Shown here piece after piece: positions 50,901 to 60,028 of a stretch of 64,000 nucleotides of DNA (position 1 is the stretch's first letter; every line of letters begins with the position of its first letter). This stretch comes from Dyadobacter sandarakinus (GTDB lineage Bacteria > Bacteroidota > Bacteroidia > Cytophagales > Spirosomataceae): contig NZ_CP056775.1 in NCBI RefSeq assembly GCF_016894445.1, positions 3,412,001-3,476,000 of the forward strand, given 5' to 3'. The translations under genes were made by a program, and so were the position numbers. The notes under the pieces are model-generated. The model did no database searches and was not told where the DNA came from. It saw only the letters and a program-made list of their open reading frames with translations.

Positions 50901-51043
50901 CGTTTACCAAGTACAAAGGATGGGACCCTGAGGTGAATACCGATGACCTGGGTGAACGGGATACGAAGTTTGCGCTTGGAAACGATTTTTACACTGCTCC
51001 TCAGCCGCGCACAATCCTGGTTGGTATTAATGTCGGCTTGTAA
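47951..51043 (+). CDS. SusC/RagA-family TonB-linked outer-membrane transporter
   Basis: Nutrient importer of 1,030 residues. A signal peptide (about 1-22, ending VYGQ) precedes a CarboxypepD_reg-like domain (24-105: [39 protein letters not shown]). The plug follows with the family marks [31 protein letters not shown] and [32 protein letters not shown] (about 215-246). The barrel runs to the end. It works with the SusD gene 27 bases downstream. There is no glycanase, peptidase or anti-sigma gene with it, so the substrate is open. Confidence 0.96.
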   Translation: [1030 protein letters not shown]

Positions 51044-51070
51044 CAATAACCTGTTTTGAACCTGAAGATT

Positions 51071-52456
51071 ATGAAAAAGAAAATATATAAGAGCTATGCG
51101 GCCTTCTTCGCGGCCTTGCTTTTAACAACTGCCTGCGACAGTAAACTTGACGTAAAACCCACGCAAAGTATAGATGAAAGTGTTGCATTGAGCACTTCCC
51201 GCGATGTGGAGGTTACCCTGATCGGCTGCTACGACGGCTTGCAGGATTCCGATGTTTACGGTGGTGGATTCCAGTACTCGTCCGAGCTGCTGGGCAACAG
51301 TGACGAGCTGCTTTTCGGCGGCACTTTCCAGAACCTGCTGGAAATGAATAATAAACAGATCACCACTGCCAATGTAACAGCCCTGGCAACGTGGCGGGAC
51401 TCCTATATCACCATTAACCGGTGCAACAATGTATTGTCTGCACTCGATATTGTTGATGAAGACAAACGCCAGCGCATAGAGGGTGAGGCCAAGTTTATCC
51501 GGGGCTCCCTGTTTTTTGATCTGGTAAGATTGTACGCCAAAACCTGGGGTGATGGTGATAATGCAGCAAACCCGGGCATTCCGCTGGTACTGAAACCGAC
51601 ACGCATTATCACGGATGCAGACAAGGTACCAAGAAACTCAGTGGCAGAGGTATACGCGCAGGTACTGTCCGACCTGACAGAAGCCAAGGCTCTTTTGCCG
51701 GAAGTAAACGATGTGAATATCAACTATGCCAATAAGTACGCCGCAGCTGCGCAGCTGTCGAGGGTATACCTGATGCAATCCAACTTTGCTGCTTCGCGGG
51801 ACGAAGCGAACGAAGTGATCGAGTCGGACAAATATAAACTTGCCCCTACTTTCAGCTCTTTGTTCTACACCTTCCTGCGCAATGGCGGCGCCAACCCTGC
51901 CGAGTACATCTTTTCGATGATCGTGACCCAGCAGGATGGTGTCAATGATATGAATACGTTTTTTGGAACCCAGATCTCGGGTATACCAGGAACTTCGGGA
52001 AGAGGCGACATCCGTATTGCTGCCAGACACCGGGCACTGTATGAGGCGGGCGACGAAAGGGGTGCGTTTTTCCTGACTCCAACCAATAATACCTTTACTC
52101 AGAAACACCTTGATACCTATGGTAATGTACTGCAGTTCAGGCTGGCTGAAATGTACCTGACGCGTGCAGAAAGCAATTTCAGGCTGGGTACTTCGGTTGG
52201 TGCAACGCCGCTTGCCGATATCAACCTGATCCGTACACGTGCAAAACTGCCCGCTGCCACAACGGTCACGCTGGCTTCCATTCTCAAAGAACGCCACCTG
52301 GAACTGGCATTTGAGGGGCACATGCTGCATGACCTGAAACGCAACAAAGCGAATGTTGGCTCACTGCCATACAACTCTCCAAAGCTGATCCTGCCGATCC
52401 CGCAACGCGAGATCGATGTAAATCCAAAGCTGGTCCAAAATGAAGGGTATAACTAG
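51071..52456 (+). CDS. SusD/RagB-family nutrient-binding lipoprotein
   Basis: Surface lipoprotein of 461 residues that caps the SusC barrel. The signal MKKKIYKSYAAFFAALLLTTAC gives the lipidated Cys22. The TPR-like helical body includes FIRGSLFFDLVRLYAKTWGD near 140 and AQLSRVYLMQSNFAASRDEANEVI near 230. LQFRLAEMYLTRAESNFRLG and the C-terminal ERHLELAFEGHMLHDLKRN are the usual RagB/SusD endings. ATG 51071 is preferred to one five codons upstream because it starts the signal peptide. It pairs with the SusC gene upstream and is closed by a terminator. Confidence 0.95.
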   Translation: MKKKIYKSYAAFFAALLLTTACDSKLDVKPTQSIDESVALSTSRDVEVTLIGCYDGLQDSDVYGGGFQYSSELLGNSDELLFGGTFQNLLEMNNKQITTANVTALATWRDSYITINRCNNVLSALDIVDEDKRQRIEGEAKFIRGSLFFDLVRLYAKTWGDGDNAANPGIPLVLKPTRIITDADKVPRNSVAEVYAQVLSDLTEAKALLPEVNDVNINYANKYAAAAQLSRVYLMQSNFAASRDEANEVIESDKYKLAPTFSSLFYTFLRNGGANPAEYIFSMIVTQQDGVNDMNTFFGTQISGIPGTSGRGDIRIAARHRALYEAGDERGAFFLTPTNNTFTQKHLDTYGNVLQFRLAEMYLTRAESNFRLGTSVGATPLADINLIRTRAKLPAATTVTLASILKERHLELAFEGHMLHDLKRNKANVGSLPYNSPKLILPIPQREIDVNPKLVQNEGYN

Positions 52457-52477
52457 CAAATACCGTATGTTATGCAA

Positions 52478-52516
52478 AAAGCGCACTGCCGGCCAGGCAG
52501 TGCGCTTTGTTTTTTA
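52478..52516. terminator. Intrinsic terminator after the first SusC/SusD pair
   Basis: AAAGCGCACTGCC (52478-52490) pairs exactly with GGCAGTGCGCTTT (52496-52508) around GGCCA, followed by GTTTTTTAT. It lies between the two convergent uptake loci. Confidence 0.92.
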
Positions 52517-52595
52517 TACGCGCTGAAAGTTTTTAAAGCTGAAATAAAGTTGCTTGTAAATGAGGCACGCGACTGTTTTTTAAAGCCTGTTCAAA

Positions 52596-53897
52596 CTAAA
52601 ACCAGCTGATCCAGGCTCTGGCATCTTTGGCACTTACCATATCATAGGTAGTTGGTGAAGTTTGTACGAGATAAAAACCGCTGGCATCATAAAGCAAATT
52701 AATGGTGCTTGCAGCCGGACCCGTAGTCGGAGCCGGCATACCGAAACCTCCGCCCTCTTTAAAAATAACACGCCCGTCAGTGGTAAAAGATGCTATCGGC
52801 GCGTAAGCATAGTCATTATCCAGGACGTTATCTGCAAAAAACACCGGGCCGAAATAGTCGTATCTCGCACTGATAGGCTGATAAATTACGTAAGCATATT
52901 CACCTTTGGTCGAGGTCAGCTTAGAAATCCCGAAGGCATCTTCAACGCCATTGACAGAAAACCCGGTCCAGGATCGCCAGTATGCCCCGGACGCAACAGG
53001 CGCCTGCCACCAGCGGCGGGGAGCTGCCGCATCTACTGCTACGGGCTTTACAGCACTCGCTACCACGCCGCTCGCCCCGCCACCCGAGAATCCGAGTTGT
53101 ACGGTATTCGCATTCCAGGTAACATTACTGAAGCCGGCAATTGTCTGGGAACCATTTACAAGTGGGGTGGTAAATACCAGTCCGGCAGATGTGAAATAAT
53201 AAGTAGTGGTAAAATTTCGGGGTGTTGCGCCTTCAAGCCAGGTTAGCTTCATGGTGCGCGACGTGGCATTGGCCGTGATCTCGTAAGTTGTATTCCCCAG
53301 TGTGATGCGCTTGAAGTAAGTAGGATATTTGGTGATATTGTTAAAAAGAACTGCTTTGGCCAGCGCACCGCTTGTATATGCCGCAGCCTGCGCTTCGGAA
53401 GCTCTTGTCAGCACAAGCCTGCTTTTATTTTGCCGGCCTACCAGGGTAATCACATCCGTTTTTACGGAATCGGGAAAGATGCTGAACTCGAAATCAGACA
53501 GCAATCCTACGCCCAGATCTCCGCCATTTACCTCAGCATCAGGGTCAGCCAGCACATGCAGGTAGGAGTATGTATCAAAAATCAATGCAGGTGTCTGCAA
53601 TGCTTTGAGCCGGTAGCTGCTTTCCTTGGGGGTAGCCGCCGAGGAATCCGTAAAATCGGAATACATCACTACCCGGTTCTGGTTATTGAATTTGAAATAA
53701 AAACCATAGCTGCCTCCGCCTGCCGGGTAAATCACCGCATTCCAGCCACTGGACGCCTCCACCAGCTGCTTTTCGTACGATGCCAGGGCTGCATTCAGCC
53801 GTGTATCCGCGGTTTCTTCGAACACCGTGTCCTCCTTGCGTTCGCAGCCAAAAAGTACCGAGCCGATAAAGAGAAAATATAAAAGGGAGTTTTTCAT
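52596..53897 (-). CDS. DUF4302-like lipoprotein of the second uptake operon
   Basis: A 433-residue lipoprotein. The signal MKNSLLYFLFIGSVLFGC gives lipidated Cys18. The N-terminal part (about 30-230), with LNAALASYEKQLVEASSGWNAVIYPAGGGSYGFYFKFN and a LLSDFEFSIF segment, matches what I know as DUF4302. The rest is Ser/Thr/Gly-rich and beta-like, probably another sandwich. It is the last gene of the minus-strand operon SusC-SusD-zinc metallohydrolase-this protein, 21 bases after the metallohydrolase. It most likely sits on the surface as an accessory binding protein. Confidence 0.78.
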   Translation of the reverse strand: MKNSLLYFLFIGSVLFGCERKEDTVFEETADTRLNAALASYEKQLVEASSGWNAVIYPAGGGSYGFYFKFNNQNRVVMYSDFTDSSAATPKESSYRLKALQTPALIFDTYSYLHVLADPDAEVNGGDLGVGLLSDFEFSIFPDSVKTDVITLVGRQNKSRLVLTRASEAQAAAYTSGALAKAVLFNNITKYPTYFKRITLGNTTYEITANATSRTMKLTWLEGATPRNFTTTYYFTSAGLVFTTPLVNGSQTIAGFSNVTWNANTVQLGFSGGGASGVVASAVKPVAVDAAAPRRWWQAPVASGAYWRSWTGFSVNGVEDAFGISKLTSTKGEYAYVIYQPISARYDYFGPVFFADNVLDNDYAYAPIASFTTDGRVIFKEGGGFGMPAPTTGPAASTINLLYDASGFYLVQTSPTTYDMVSAKDARAWISWF

Positions 53898-53918
53898 CCT
53901 TGAATTTGATAAATGATC

Positions 53919-54845
53919 TTAAAAGAGCCGGTTCATAGAACGCCGCACCCGGGTCTGCAGGCTGTAAAAGTCGATGTTCCAGGTATTCTTGTAATAGGCC
54001 ACGACGATCGCCTCTTTCTGCCGTAAAGCCGCCTGCGCCTGCGCGCGGGTCGTGCCGCGATCACTGGTTCCTTCGGGAATCGAATTGATGATCTTGTCAA
54101 AACCAACTTTACCCTCCGTGAGCATCATCGCAATCATTTCTACAAAATCTTCGTCAAAGGCCGATGAGCTGTATGCCGTAATAAAGCCGTCACGGCGGGC
54201 ATCGGCGTCCGACCAGTTGATCCAGTTTCCTCCCTGGTACAGTGCCTTGCTGATGTTGCGGTACTCCACCGGGTACAATACAGTCTGATGCAGGATATGA
54301 CCGAATTCATGATGAATCGTATGCAGAAACCAGTCTTTCACAAAAGACGAATCACGGGCAGCATTGTAGCCCGGCATTCCTTTGATCTTGAAAAGATTCA
54401 CGCCATAAAGGACAACTTTCCGGCCCCCCTCGGCCGTTCCCAGCGTTACAGAGCCTTCTGCATTGTACTCATTGCTCCCTGAAAGAATGAAGAACTTGGG
54501 CGAATATTTATTATAAAATATCTTTCCTGCCTCCTCCACATAAGGCTGTGTCCAGGCTTTCCTGATGGTGCTCAGGAGCGGAATTACCTGAGCTTCGTCA
54601 GGCGGCACAAGCGTTTTGGTAATGTTTGCAAACTCAAACTGGTCCCATTTGTACTTGGCGGAAATGTTGTACGGCGTGGTAAGGCTGTCGAGTATCCACT
54701 GGTCAACCGGACCTTTCACCCACGTATCGCCTCCCAGCCCCGGAATTTCCTCCACATCGCCGATTTTTTCCTCCTTGCAGCTGCCCAGCGTCATGCTGAG
54801 TACCAGCACGGCCGACAAAAGTTTTATTACTGATTTGCTCATCAT
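53919..54845 (-). CDS. Substrate-import-associated zinc metallohydrolase lipoprotein
   Basis: A 308-residue surface lipoprotein (lipidated Cys at about residue 23, LGSCKEE). HTIHHEFGHILHQTV near residue 174-188 is an HExxH zinc site, and the downstream EDFVEMIAMMLTEG near 232-245 supplies a likely Glu ligand. The overall sequence matches the family described as SusC/SusD-associated zinc metallohydrolase lipoproteins (TIGR04549). It lies 15 bases after the SusD gene. A role in trimming a peptide or other polymer before import is implied by the context, with no proof of activity. Confidence 0.88.
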   Translation of the reverse strand: MMSKSVIKLLSAVLVLSMTLGSCKEEKIGDVEEIPGLGGDTWVKGPVDQWILDSLTTPYNISAKYKWDQFEFANITKTLVPPDEAQVIPLLSTIRKAWTQPYVEEAGKIFYNKYSPKFFILSGSNEYNAEGSVTLGTAEGGRKVVLYGVNLFKIKGMPGYNAARDSSFVKDWFLHTIHHEFGHILHQTVLYPVEYRNISKALYQGGNWINWSDADARRDGFITAYSSSAFDEDFVEMIAMMLTEGKVGFDKIINSIPEGTSDRGTTRAQAQAALRQKEAIVVAYYKNTWNIDFYSLQTRVRRSMNRLF

Positions 54846-54860
54846 ATCTGCTGTGTAAGC

Positions 54861-56357
54861 CTACCTGCTGTTTTGTTCAATGCCTGAAATCGCTGCTGTT
54901 TGCGGGATCTGAAGTACCCGCCTCGGGTCACTCGCCGGAACGGTAATGACAGTTCCGGTAGCCGTCTGATGCGTGACCGAAATGCCGTAGCGCTGCAGAT
55001 CAAACCAACGCATACCTTCCTGTACAAATTCCACCCGCTTAAAGCTCAGTATGGTATTTACCAGTCCCTGCGTGGTATTGGAAGTTCCAAAGAAACTGCG
55101 GATGCTCGCTGCAGTCACTGCATGCCTCGAAGCATTGTAATTGGCAACCCTTTTACTTACAAAAAGGTTGAGATCGGCCAAAGCCGCAGTCGGGTTATTC
55201 AGGTAAGTATTGGCCTCAGCCCTGTTGAATAATACTTCCTCGGCAGTAAAAAGCGGGAGCATGACATACGGGAAGCCAATTTCAGCATTGACAGACTCGC
55301 GCACAAAGTACTCAGTCAGCTTTGGTACAAAATAATTATTATCACCCCGGTAGTACAGCGGATATACCCAGTTGCCCGAGCCGGTAATGATCCCTTCACC
55401 CGCTGAAACTTCCTGCCATTTCTGGTAGGTCATGCCGAACCGGTATTGCGAAACATTGCGTCCCCAGAGCGATGCGGTTTCGGCCAGCAGCAGGTTGGCA
55501 TTCTGGTTGGCGCGGGAGTAAATGTTAAAGAGTTCAGCCGGGGACAGGCTTGCATAAGTCGTGTTCCAAGGTCGCAGATTGTCACCTATGCTCGTGCCGG
55601 CAAAAGCCAGATTGGCATATTCGAGCACTTTGGCATAATCCCGTTTTACAAGATAAAAACGTGTTGCAAATGCATAAGCCGCTGCCCGGTTAAAATGATA
55701 TTTAGGCACTGTATAAGCCCCGTCGCTGATCAGCGGCAAGCCTTCCAGCAGGTCCTTTTCAATCATTTCGTAAACGGATGCGACGGTTTTGCGCTCATAT
55801 TGCTTGATTACGATAGTTTCGGGCTCGGTTACATAAGGAATTCCCGGATCTGAATTAGGCTGCTGCGGGTTGTAGAATTTGGAAAAAAAGCTGACCAGCA
55901 TAAAATGCGCGTAAGCCCTGGCCACCAGCGCCTCGCCCCGCTGCGCCCTGAACTGGGATGAATCGGCAGCATGTTCAATAATGTCGAGTGCTTGGTTTGC
56001 GACAGAAATGGCACGGTAACACTCTACCCAGTACCGGTCCGGCGAATCCTCCTGGTCTACCGTGGCTTCCACGACATCAAAAAGGTATGAGGCACGGTTA
56101 ATGCGGTCGTCTACGCCTACTCCCTTATCGGCTACATTGTCGCTCATCGATTCTGCAAATACCACATAGCCACCCTGGGGATAAGCGGTGGTCAGCAGCT
56201 GTGAAACCTGCTTGGGCGTACTGATCACCGCCCGGGTACTATCCGGCTCCTTGGACAGAAAATCCTCACACGAAACCAGCAGCAATGCCGGAAAGGCAAG
56301 CATCATCGCCCGGGCTGCATTGCTTTTTATTTTAGTAAAAAAAGTCATTTTGTTCAT
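54861..56357 (-). CDS. SusD/RagB-family lipoprotein of the second uptake operon
   Basis: A 498-residue SusD-like lipoprotein. The signal has an N-terminal Lys/Arg region and ends LLLVSCEDF with lipidated Cys30. Body motifs include AQRGEALVARAYAHFMLVSFFSKFYN near 130, YHFNRAAAYAFATRFYLVKRDYAKVLEYANLAF near 205 and LFTAEEVLFNRAEANTYLNNPTAALADLNLFVSKRV near 355-392. The C-terminal KRVEFVQEGMRWFDLQRYGI is family-typical. It starts 14 bases after the SusC stop, and the metallohydrolase follows, so all four genes form one operon. Confidence 0.95.
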   Translation of the reverse strand: MNKMTFFTKIKSNAARAMMLAFPALLLVSCEDFLSKEPDSTRAVISTPKQVSQLLTTAYPQGGYVVFAESMSDNVADKGVGVDDRINRASYLFDVVEATVDQEDSPDRYWVECYRAISVANQALDIIEHAADSSQFRAQRGEALVARAYAHFMLVSFFSKFYNPQQPNSDPGIPYVTEPETIVIKQYERKTVASVYEMIEKDLLEGLPLISDGAYTVPKYHFNRAAAYAFATRFYLVKRDYAKVLEYANLAFAGTSIGDNLRPWNTTYASLSPAELFNIYSRANQNANLLLAETASLWGRNVSQYRFGMTYQKWQEVSAGEGIITGSGNWVYPLYYRGDNNYFVPKLTEYFVRESVNAEIGFPYVMLPLFTAEEVLFNRAEANTYLNNPTAALADLNLFVSKRVANYNASRHAVTAASIRSFFGTSNTTQGLVNTILSFKRVEFVQEGMRWFDLQRYGISVTHQTATGTVITVPASDPRRVLQIPQTAAISGIEQNSR

Positions 56358-56371
56358 CGCTCAATGGTCCC

Positions 56372-59300
56372 TTACAAGCTCAACTTGATCGCTACCGTAA
56401 ACTGCTTCTGAATGGGCTGAGCCACTCCGCCTGCATTAAAAAACTCCGGATCCTGCCCTTTCAGCTTTTTGTCGGCATAAATCAGCCAGGGATTGATGGA
56501 CGAAAGCTGAATGCTTGCCCCCTTGAACCCGGCCTTCATCGCCACCGGCAAAGGCACCTTATACATCAGTGATACAGACTTTAGACGGACAAAGTCACCT
56601 TTGGCCACCCGGTCTGTAGAATAATTATAAATATTATAGGGATACGTTCCGGTAAGGTATTGTTTTTCAAGCAAATCAGGAATGGAAGGAATGCTTGGCA
56701 CACTTTCATCCCCGGACATAACCCAGCGATCCAGAAATTCCCTCGGCATCGCATCCAGGTCGCTGAACGTGGTTTTATACAATGGGTTCAGGCGGATTTT
56801 GTTGCCGGCCTGGTAGGTCAGGAACACGTTCAGTGACAGGTTTTTGTAGGTTAATGTATTATTGAAACCTCCTGTAAAAGGCGGATCCACCGGACCTTCA
56901 TATTTCAGGTAGCTGACATTCTGGTCCTGTAAGTATACATCGGAGCTTACTTCCCCATTTTCATTTACAAAAACCGGCACACCCGTTTCCGCTTTGAGCG
57001 CACGATAGTCTATGGAAAACAAGCTGCGTACGGGCTTGCCCTGCACATTGGCTCCTTCGGCTTTTACGAGATCAAAAATTCCCGGGTCATTTTCCACATT
57101 GGTAATGCGTGTCTGGGCATACCCCAGTGTAATGCGCGACCGGAAATCCCAATCCTTGTTTTTGAACAGAACTCCATCAACCGAGAAGTCAATCCCGTGC
57201 GATTCCATATCCGCATAGTTGGCCACCTTGTAGATCTGCCCGCCAATCCCGGAGGTCTTGATCTGGTCGATCAGGTCAAAACTCTGGCGCATGTAGCCAT
57301 CGAGTGAAAAGTTGATCCGGTTACCCAGAAAACCTAAATCAAGGCCCACGTTGCCGCTGTACAGCTTTTCCCAGGTCAGCTCGGTATTTTCGAGTGAGCT
57401 GAGCTGGATGGCCGATTCCTTTTCATCCGTATAAGGTCTGCGGGTGATGATGCTTTGAAAAAGTACTGCTGTATTGGTAGCCGGGCCGGTATCGGCAGAT
57501 AGTCCGTAGCTCGCACGAAGCCGCCCCATACTCAGCCACTTGAATCTCTTGATGAAGTTTTCCCGGTCAAAATTCCAGGATCCCGCCACGGTGTAGGTCG
57601 GCAGCCAGCGCGCCTGGGCCGACTTTCCAAATCCATTGGAACCATCGTACCGGATGTAGCCGGTAAAGTTGTACTTCTCATCCAGCGTATACCCGGCACT
57701 TCCATAAAATGCTGCAAAGCGTTCGTAATCCATCTGCATTCCATAATACTGGAAGTTACTTTCAATGGTCTGTTTCAGAATACGGTAATCGACAAAAGGG
57801 GTTCCTCCCTGCTCATATTGGAAGCCATAACCCGTATTGTTGGCGTTTTGCCGATTGGTAAACTTCACCTCCTGCCCTACCAGAAAGTTCAATGCATGCC
57901 GGTCATCAAAGATCCGGTTGTACCTCAAATTGTTACGAACATTGTAAAACAGCATCTGGTCCTCATTGCGGTTGTAAAAACCTCCGCTCGGCAGCACCAC
58001 TACGGGGTATGCATTGGGAACATCGGGATCGGTATAGAGGTACTTGTTGGCCAGCGCGATCGTTGCATTGTCGGCAGCGCGGTAGGCATTGGCCATATTG
58101 GAGTTTTCTGTAATTGTATGCTCGCGGCCCGTCTGTATGTAGCGCAGCGCACCCAGGAAATCGTAGGTCAGGTGATCGTTGATCTTGAAAGACAATTCTC
58201 CCTGGAGCTTAATATCGGCCAGGTTGATGTTGATCCTGTTATTGGCGAGTTCGGATATGATGTTGAAGGGGGCAAAATTTCTGCGGAAAAATTCCAGATT
58301 CCCATTTTCATCGTAGGCAGTCAGCGTGCGGCTGGTGTTCAGGGCGTAGCTGAAAGGATTGATATCAAAGTCACGGTCAAACTTACCCTCGACCGGGTTG
58401 CTCCTCCGGTTCAGGGAACCCGGTGCCTGCTGCCGCCTGACAGACGCCAGCGTGGAGGTAGTAAGGCTGAGCCGGTCAGAAATATTGTACGTGTTCTTGA
58501 AGTTCAGGGTGTAGCGCTTCACTTTATCGGCGATCGTCCATCCATTGTCGTCCAGGTAACTGGTTGAAAAGTAGGAGCTGGATTTATCCGTACCAAAAGA
58601 AATACTGATGGAATGTTCCTGGATAAAGTTTTGCTTGAAAAGCACGTCAAACCAGTCTGTATTGGCCCTGGCATAACGCATCAGGAAATCCTTTTTAGCC
58701 TCCTGCGTATTGGCGATCGGGAAATTACCTTCATTGTCGCCATTGAGTGCATTGTAATATTTACCATAAACCCCAAAATCCGGCTTGGACAAAACATTGG
58801 AAGTAAGGTAACCTTTGCGTTCGAGCTCGCCCAGCACAGACATTTGCTGGGCCGAATTCATGATGTTGAAATTACGGTAGGAAGGCGTAAGCTGGGTGCT
58901 GAAATTGCCGGAATACGTAATCGCCGGTTTGCCGCTCCGTCCCTTTTTAGTTGTGATTACAATAACACCATTCATCGCCCGCGCGCCGTAAAGCGCAGCA
59001 GCGGCAGCGTCTTTCAGGATATCAAAGGTCTCTATGTCATTCGGGTTGATACCTGCTACGGCTGAGCCCAGCAAGGTAGTAGGATCACCGCTCGACAGCT
59101 GGTCGTTTGAAATGTTCACAATATCCTCCTGCACCACACCGTCGATGACCCAAAGTGGCTTATTATCCCCGTTTAGCGAGGTTGCGCCGCGGATACGAAC
59201 TTTGGGTGCAGCGCCGAATGTACCCGAAACGTTTTGAATGGAAACACCCGCAGCACGACCTTCCAGCATCCGGCTCACATCGGGCAGCCCGTCGATCCTG

Positions 59301-59728
59301 ACGTCGTCCGTTTTCAGCGTGACGGCTGAACCGGTAAATTTGTCTTTATCAATCTGCTGAAAACCGGTCACCACCACAGCCTGAAGGCCTACTGCATCCT
59401 CTGCAAGCTCCACGGACACGCTCCTGCCGGCTTTTATTTCTTTGGGTAAAAAGCCGATCATTGTTACCACCAGGGTCGCATTATCATCAACACCGGTGAT
59501 GCTGAACTCGCCCCGCTCGTTGGTGACGGTACCCTTTTGCGTGCCTTTCACCCGCACCGTAGATCCGACCAGCGGCTCTCCGGAAGTGCTTTTCACAACA
59601 CCTTTTACCTCGATGTCGGCAACAATGGATGCGTAAACTGTACCTGAAAAATGAATTGAAAGAGATGTTATACCGCAGAGCAACACAACAAGCCGTCCCA
59701 GGCCTCTGATCCGATAAAAAACATTCAT
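56372..59728 (-). CDS. SusC/RagA-family TonB-linked transporter of the second uptake operon
   Basis: Outer-membrane transporter of 1,118 residues. After a signal region (about 1-35) a CarboxypepD_reg-like domain (40-110: VKGVVKSTSGEPLVGSTVRVKGTQKGTVTNERGEFSI) leads to the plug with VVVTGFQQIDKDKFTGSAVTLKT, LWVIDGVVQEDIVN and ETFDILKDAAAAALYGARAMNGVIVITTKKG (about 230-265). No STN/secretin domain is seen, so anti-sigma signalling is not expected. The barrel occupies the rest. It is the first gene of the SusC-SusD-metallohydrolase-DUF4302 operon, consistent with import of a substrate processed at the surface. Confidence 0.95.
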   Translation of the reverse strand: MNVFYRIRGLGRLVVLLCGITSLSIHFSGTVYASIVADIEVKGVVKSTSGEPLVGSTVRVKGTQKGTVTNERGEFSITGVDDNATLVVTMIGFLPKEIKAGRSVSVELAEDAVGLQAVVVTGFQQIDKDKFTGSAVTLKTDDVRIDGLPDVSRMLEGRAAGVSIQNVSGTFGAAPKVRIRGATSLNGDNKPLWVIDGVVQEDIVNISNDQLSSGDPTTLLGSAVAGINPNDIETFDILKDAAAAALYGARAMNGVIVITTKKGRSGKPAITYSGNFSTQLTPSYRNFNIMNSAQQMSVLGELERKGYLTSNVLSKPDFGVYGKYYNALNGDNEGNFPIANTQEAKKDFLMRYARANTDWFDVLFKQNFIQEHSISISFGTDKSSSYFSTSYLDDNGWTIADKVKRYTLNFKNTYNISDRLSLTTSTLASVRRQQAPGSLNRRSNPVEGKFDRDFDINPFSYALNTSRTLTAYDENGNLEFFRRNFAPFNIISELANNRININLADIKLQGELSFKINDHLTYDFLGALRYIQTGREHTITENSNMANAYRAADNATIALANKYLYTDPDVPNAYPVVVLPSGGFYNRNEDQMLFYNVRNNLRYNRIFDDRHALNFLVGQEVKFTNRQNANNTGYGFQYEQGGTPFVDYRILKQTIESNFQYYGMQMDYERFAAFYGSAGYTLDEKYNFTGYIRYDGSNGFGKSAQARWLPTYTVAGSWNFDRENFIKRFKWLSMGRLRASYGLSADTGPATNTAVLFQSIITRRPYTDEKESAIQLSSLENTELTWEKLYSGNVGLDLGFLGNRINFSLDGYMRQSFDLIDQIKTSGIGGQIYKVANYADMESHGIDFSVDGVLFKNKDWDFRSRITLGYAQTRITNVENDPGIFDLVKAEGANVQGKPVRSLFSIDYRALKAETGVPVFVNENGEVSSDVYLQDQNVSYLKYEGPVDPPFTGGFNNTLTYKNLSLNVFLTYQAGNKIRLNPLYKTTFSDLDAMPREFLDRWVMSGDESVPSIPSIPDLLEKQYLTGTYPYNIYNYSTDRVAKGDFVRLKSVSLMYKVPLPVAMKAGFKGASIQLSSINPWLIYADKKLKGQDPEFFNAGGVAQPIQKQFTVAIKLSL

Positions 59729-60028
59729 ATGGGAAGTAAGTAAAAGTCTATCTAAATGAATGGATTGCCACCTGGCGGTTTAAGGATTAACAAACTCAAT
59801 AATACGCATTATCACCAAAAACGAAAAGCAAACGTCGCCGGAACACCGGCAAAAGCATTTATTTCATTTTTTAAACAAAAACAAAAATAAAATAACAGTA
59901 TACGACCTGAATGCGGCATAATGATGCAACAGGTACAAGCTGATACGCAATAATCCTGTATTTGTTATTAAACAGGCAAGTTTTTGAATTATTGTGGACG
60001 TCCGGGGGTGTTTTTCAGGCAAATGAAT
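59729..60028. other. Upstream region of the second uptake operon
   Basis: These 300 bases hold no gene. Read on the minus strand, the 5' leader of the SusC gene contains a GCCGG/CCGGC hairpin (59837-59850). A nested inverted repeat (CAATAAT/ATTATTG outside CCTGT/ACAGG, about 59949-59996) lies closer to the precorrin-2 dehydrogenase stop and could be its terminator. No exact TAnnTTTG box was found on the minus strand. Confidence 0.4.
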
